From: Spirochaetia bacterium
GTDB lineage: Bacteria > Spirochaetota > UBA4802 > UBA5550
DNA length: 5,715 nucleotides
NCBI GenBank assembly: GCA_031289575.1
Contig: JAITPE010000012.1
Span: 1 to 5,715, forward strand
Reading direction: 5' to 3'
Within the stretch, counting starts at the first letter, position 1. Each line of letters starts with the position of its first letter. Position numbers and translations under genes: made by a program. The notes under the pieces were generated by a model. That model worked only from the letters and a program-made list of their open reading frames with translations, was not told where the DNA came from and did no database searches. Below, one piece after another: positions 5,574-5,715 of the stretch.

Positions 5574-5611
5574 GCGCAAAAAATTCTTGACAATAACCGG
5601 CGCAAAAATTC
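5574..5611. repeat. Imperfect direct repeat in the regulator/tRNA-Val intergenic gap
   Basis: GCGCAAAAAATTC (5574-5586) and GCGCAAAAATTC (5600-5611) are near-identical, start 26 bp apart and differ by one A. They flank the TTGACA at 5587-5592 and lie 113 bp or more upstream of the regulator ATG. OmpR-family regulators often bind direct repeats, so an autoregulatory site is conceivable. The 26-bp spacing is wider than typical tandem sites, so this stays speculative. Confidence 0.4.
5587..5592 (+). promoter_or_regulatory. Possible -35 box for tRNA-Val
   Basis: A perfect TTGACA lies 50 nt upstream of the tRNA-Val 5' end on the same strand. The sequence 16-18 nt downstream (around 5609-5616) gives no better than a 3 of 6 match to TATAAT, so the promoter is incomplete. 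tRNA genes commonly have a near-consensus -35 box, which makes the site plausible. Confidence 0.3.
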
Positions 5612-5642
5612 ATTTGCAAACAATCCGTTTTTTGCGGCATAC

Positions 5643-5715
5643 GGGCGATTAGCTCAGCTGGTTAGAGTGCCTGCTCGACATGCAGGAGGTCACTGGTTCG
5701 ACTCCAGTATCGCCC
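5643..5715 (+). tRNA. tRNA-Val (anticodon GAC), 3' end cut by the window
   Basis: A cloverleaf fits from 5643 to the window edge: acceptor GGGCGAT/ATCGCCC (7 perfect pairs), D arm GCTC-AGCTGGTTA-GAGT (one G-T pair), anticodon stem CCTGC/GCAGG with loop TCGACAT, 5-nt variable loop AGGTC, and T arm ACTGG-TTCGACT-CCAGT. The anticodon GAC is at 5677-5679. The discriminator base and any CCA fall outside the window. Position 33, next to the anticodon, is C (5676) instead of the nearly universal U; the usual Val loop is TTGACAT. The stems force this register, so the anticodon call is firm and the C33 is a real feature of this read. The gene is divergent from the response regulator. Confidence 0.93.

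Noticed and set aside
5462..5623. N-terminal extension of the response regulator
   Set aside because: The extra residues do not resemble a receiver domain, while the ATG at 5461 has a Shine-Dalgarno site and the normal family start.
1..5715. CRISPR array, insertion sequence, phage or toxin-antitoxin module
   Set aside because: No regularly spaced repeats, transposase, terminal inverted repeats or paired small toxin genes were seen; the tRNAs show no attachment-site duplication within the window.

Overview
This 5.7 kb window is ordinary-looking bacterial chromosome with moderate GC and AT-rich intergenic gaps. It holds the 3' end of an unidentified gene, four complete protein genes with recognisable features, one small basic-protein gene and two tRNA genes (one cut by the window edge at its discriminator base). 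Shine-Dalgarno sites, sigma70-like boxes, a bacterial Der GTPase and a HAMP/HisKA sensor kinase all point to a bacterium. The PilZ-like protein resembles, from memory, a family known from Leptospira and other spirochaetes (DUF1577-like). A spirochaete or a related Gram-negative lineage is therefore possible, but this is weak evidence.

Layout: (1) 1-150, plus strand, the last 49 codons of a truncated unknown gene. (2) 180-1334, minus strand, a 384-residue PilZ-like protein convergent with the first gene; it carries a perfect 15-bp hairpin inside its early codons. (3) 1467-1670, minus strand, a 67-residue Lys/Ala-rich basic protein with a histone-H1-like tail, a strong Shine-Dalgarno site, a consensus -10 and its own intrinsic terminator. 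(4) An AT-rich divergent promoter region, then der (1865-3187, plus strand), the double-GTPase ribosome assembly factor. (5) tRNA-Asn(GTT) on the minus strand, convergent with der and separated from it by an intrinsic terminator. (6) A two-component operon on the minus strand, OmpR-type response regulator (4766-5461) followed by a membrane histidine kinase (3369-4769), whose stop and start codons overlap as ATGA. (7) An intergenic segment with an imperfect direct repeat, then tRNA-Val(GAC) on the plus strand, divergent from the regulator.

How the parts work together: the regulator and kinase are almost certainly partners sensing an envelope or extracellular cue. Der and the two tRNAs are translation and ribosome housekeeping. 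The basic protein may bind nucleic acid, and the PilZ-like protein may belong to cyclic-di-GMP signalling, although its arginine binding motif is not visible.

No clearly new multi-gene system is visible. The points most worth a second look are the in-gene perfect hairpin, the C at position 33 of tRNA-Val, the non-canonical H-box and G1 box of the kinase, the divergent PilZ-like protein, and the small Lys/Ala-rich protein with a 24-bp tandem repeat.
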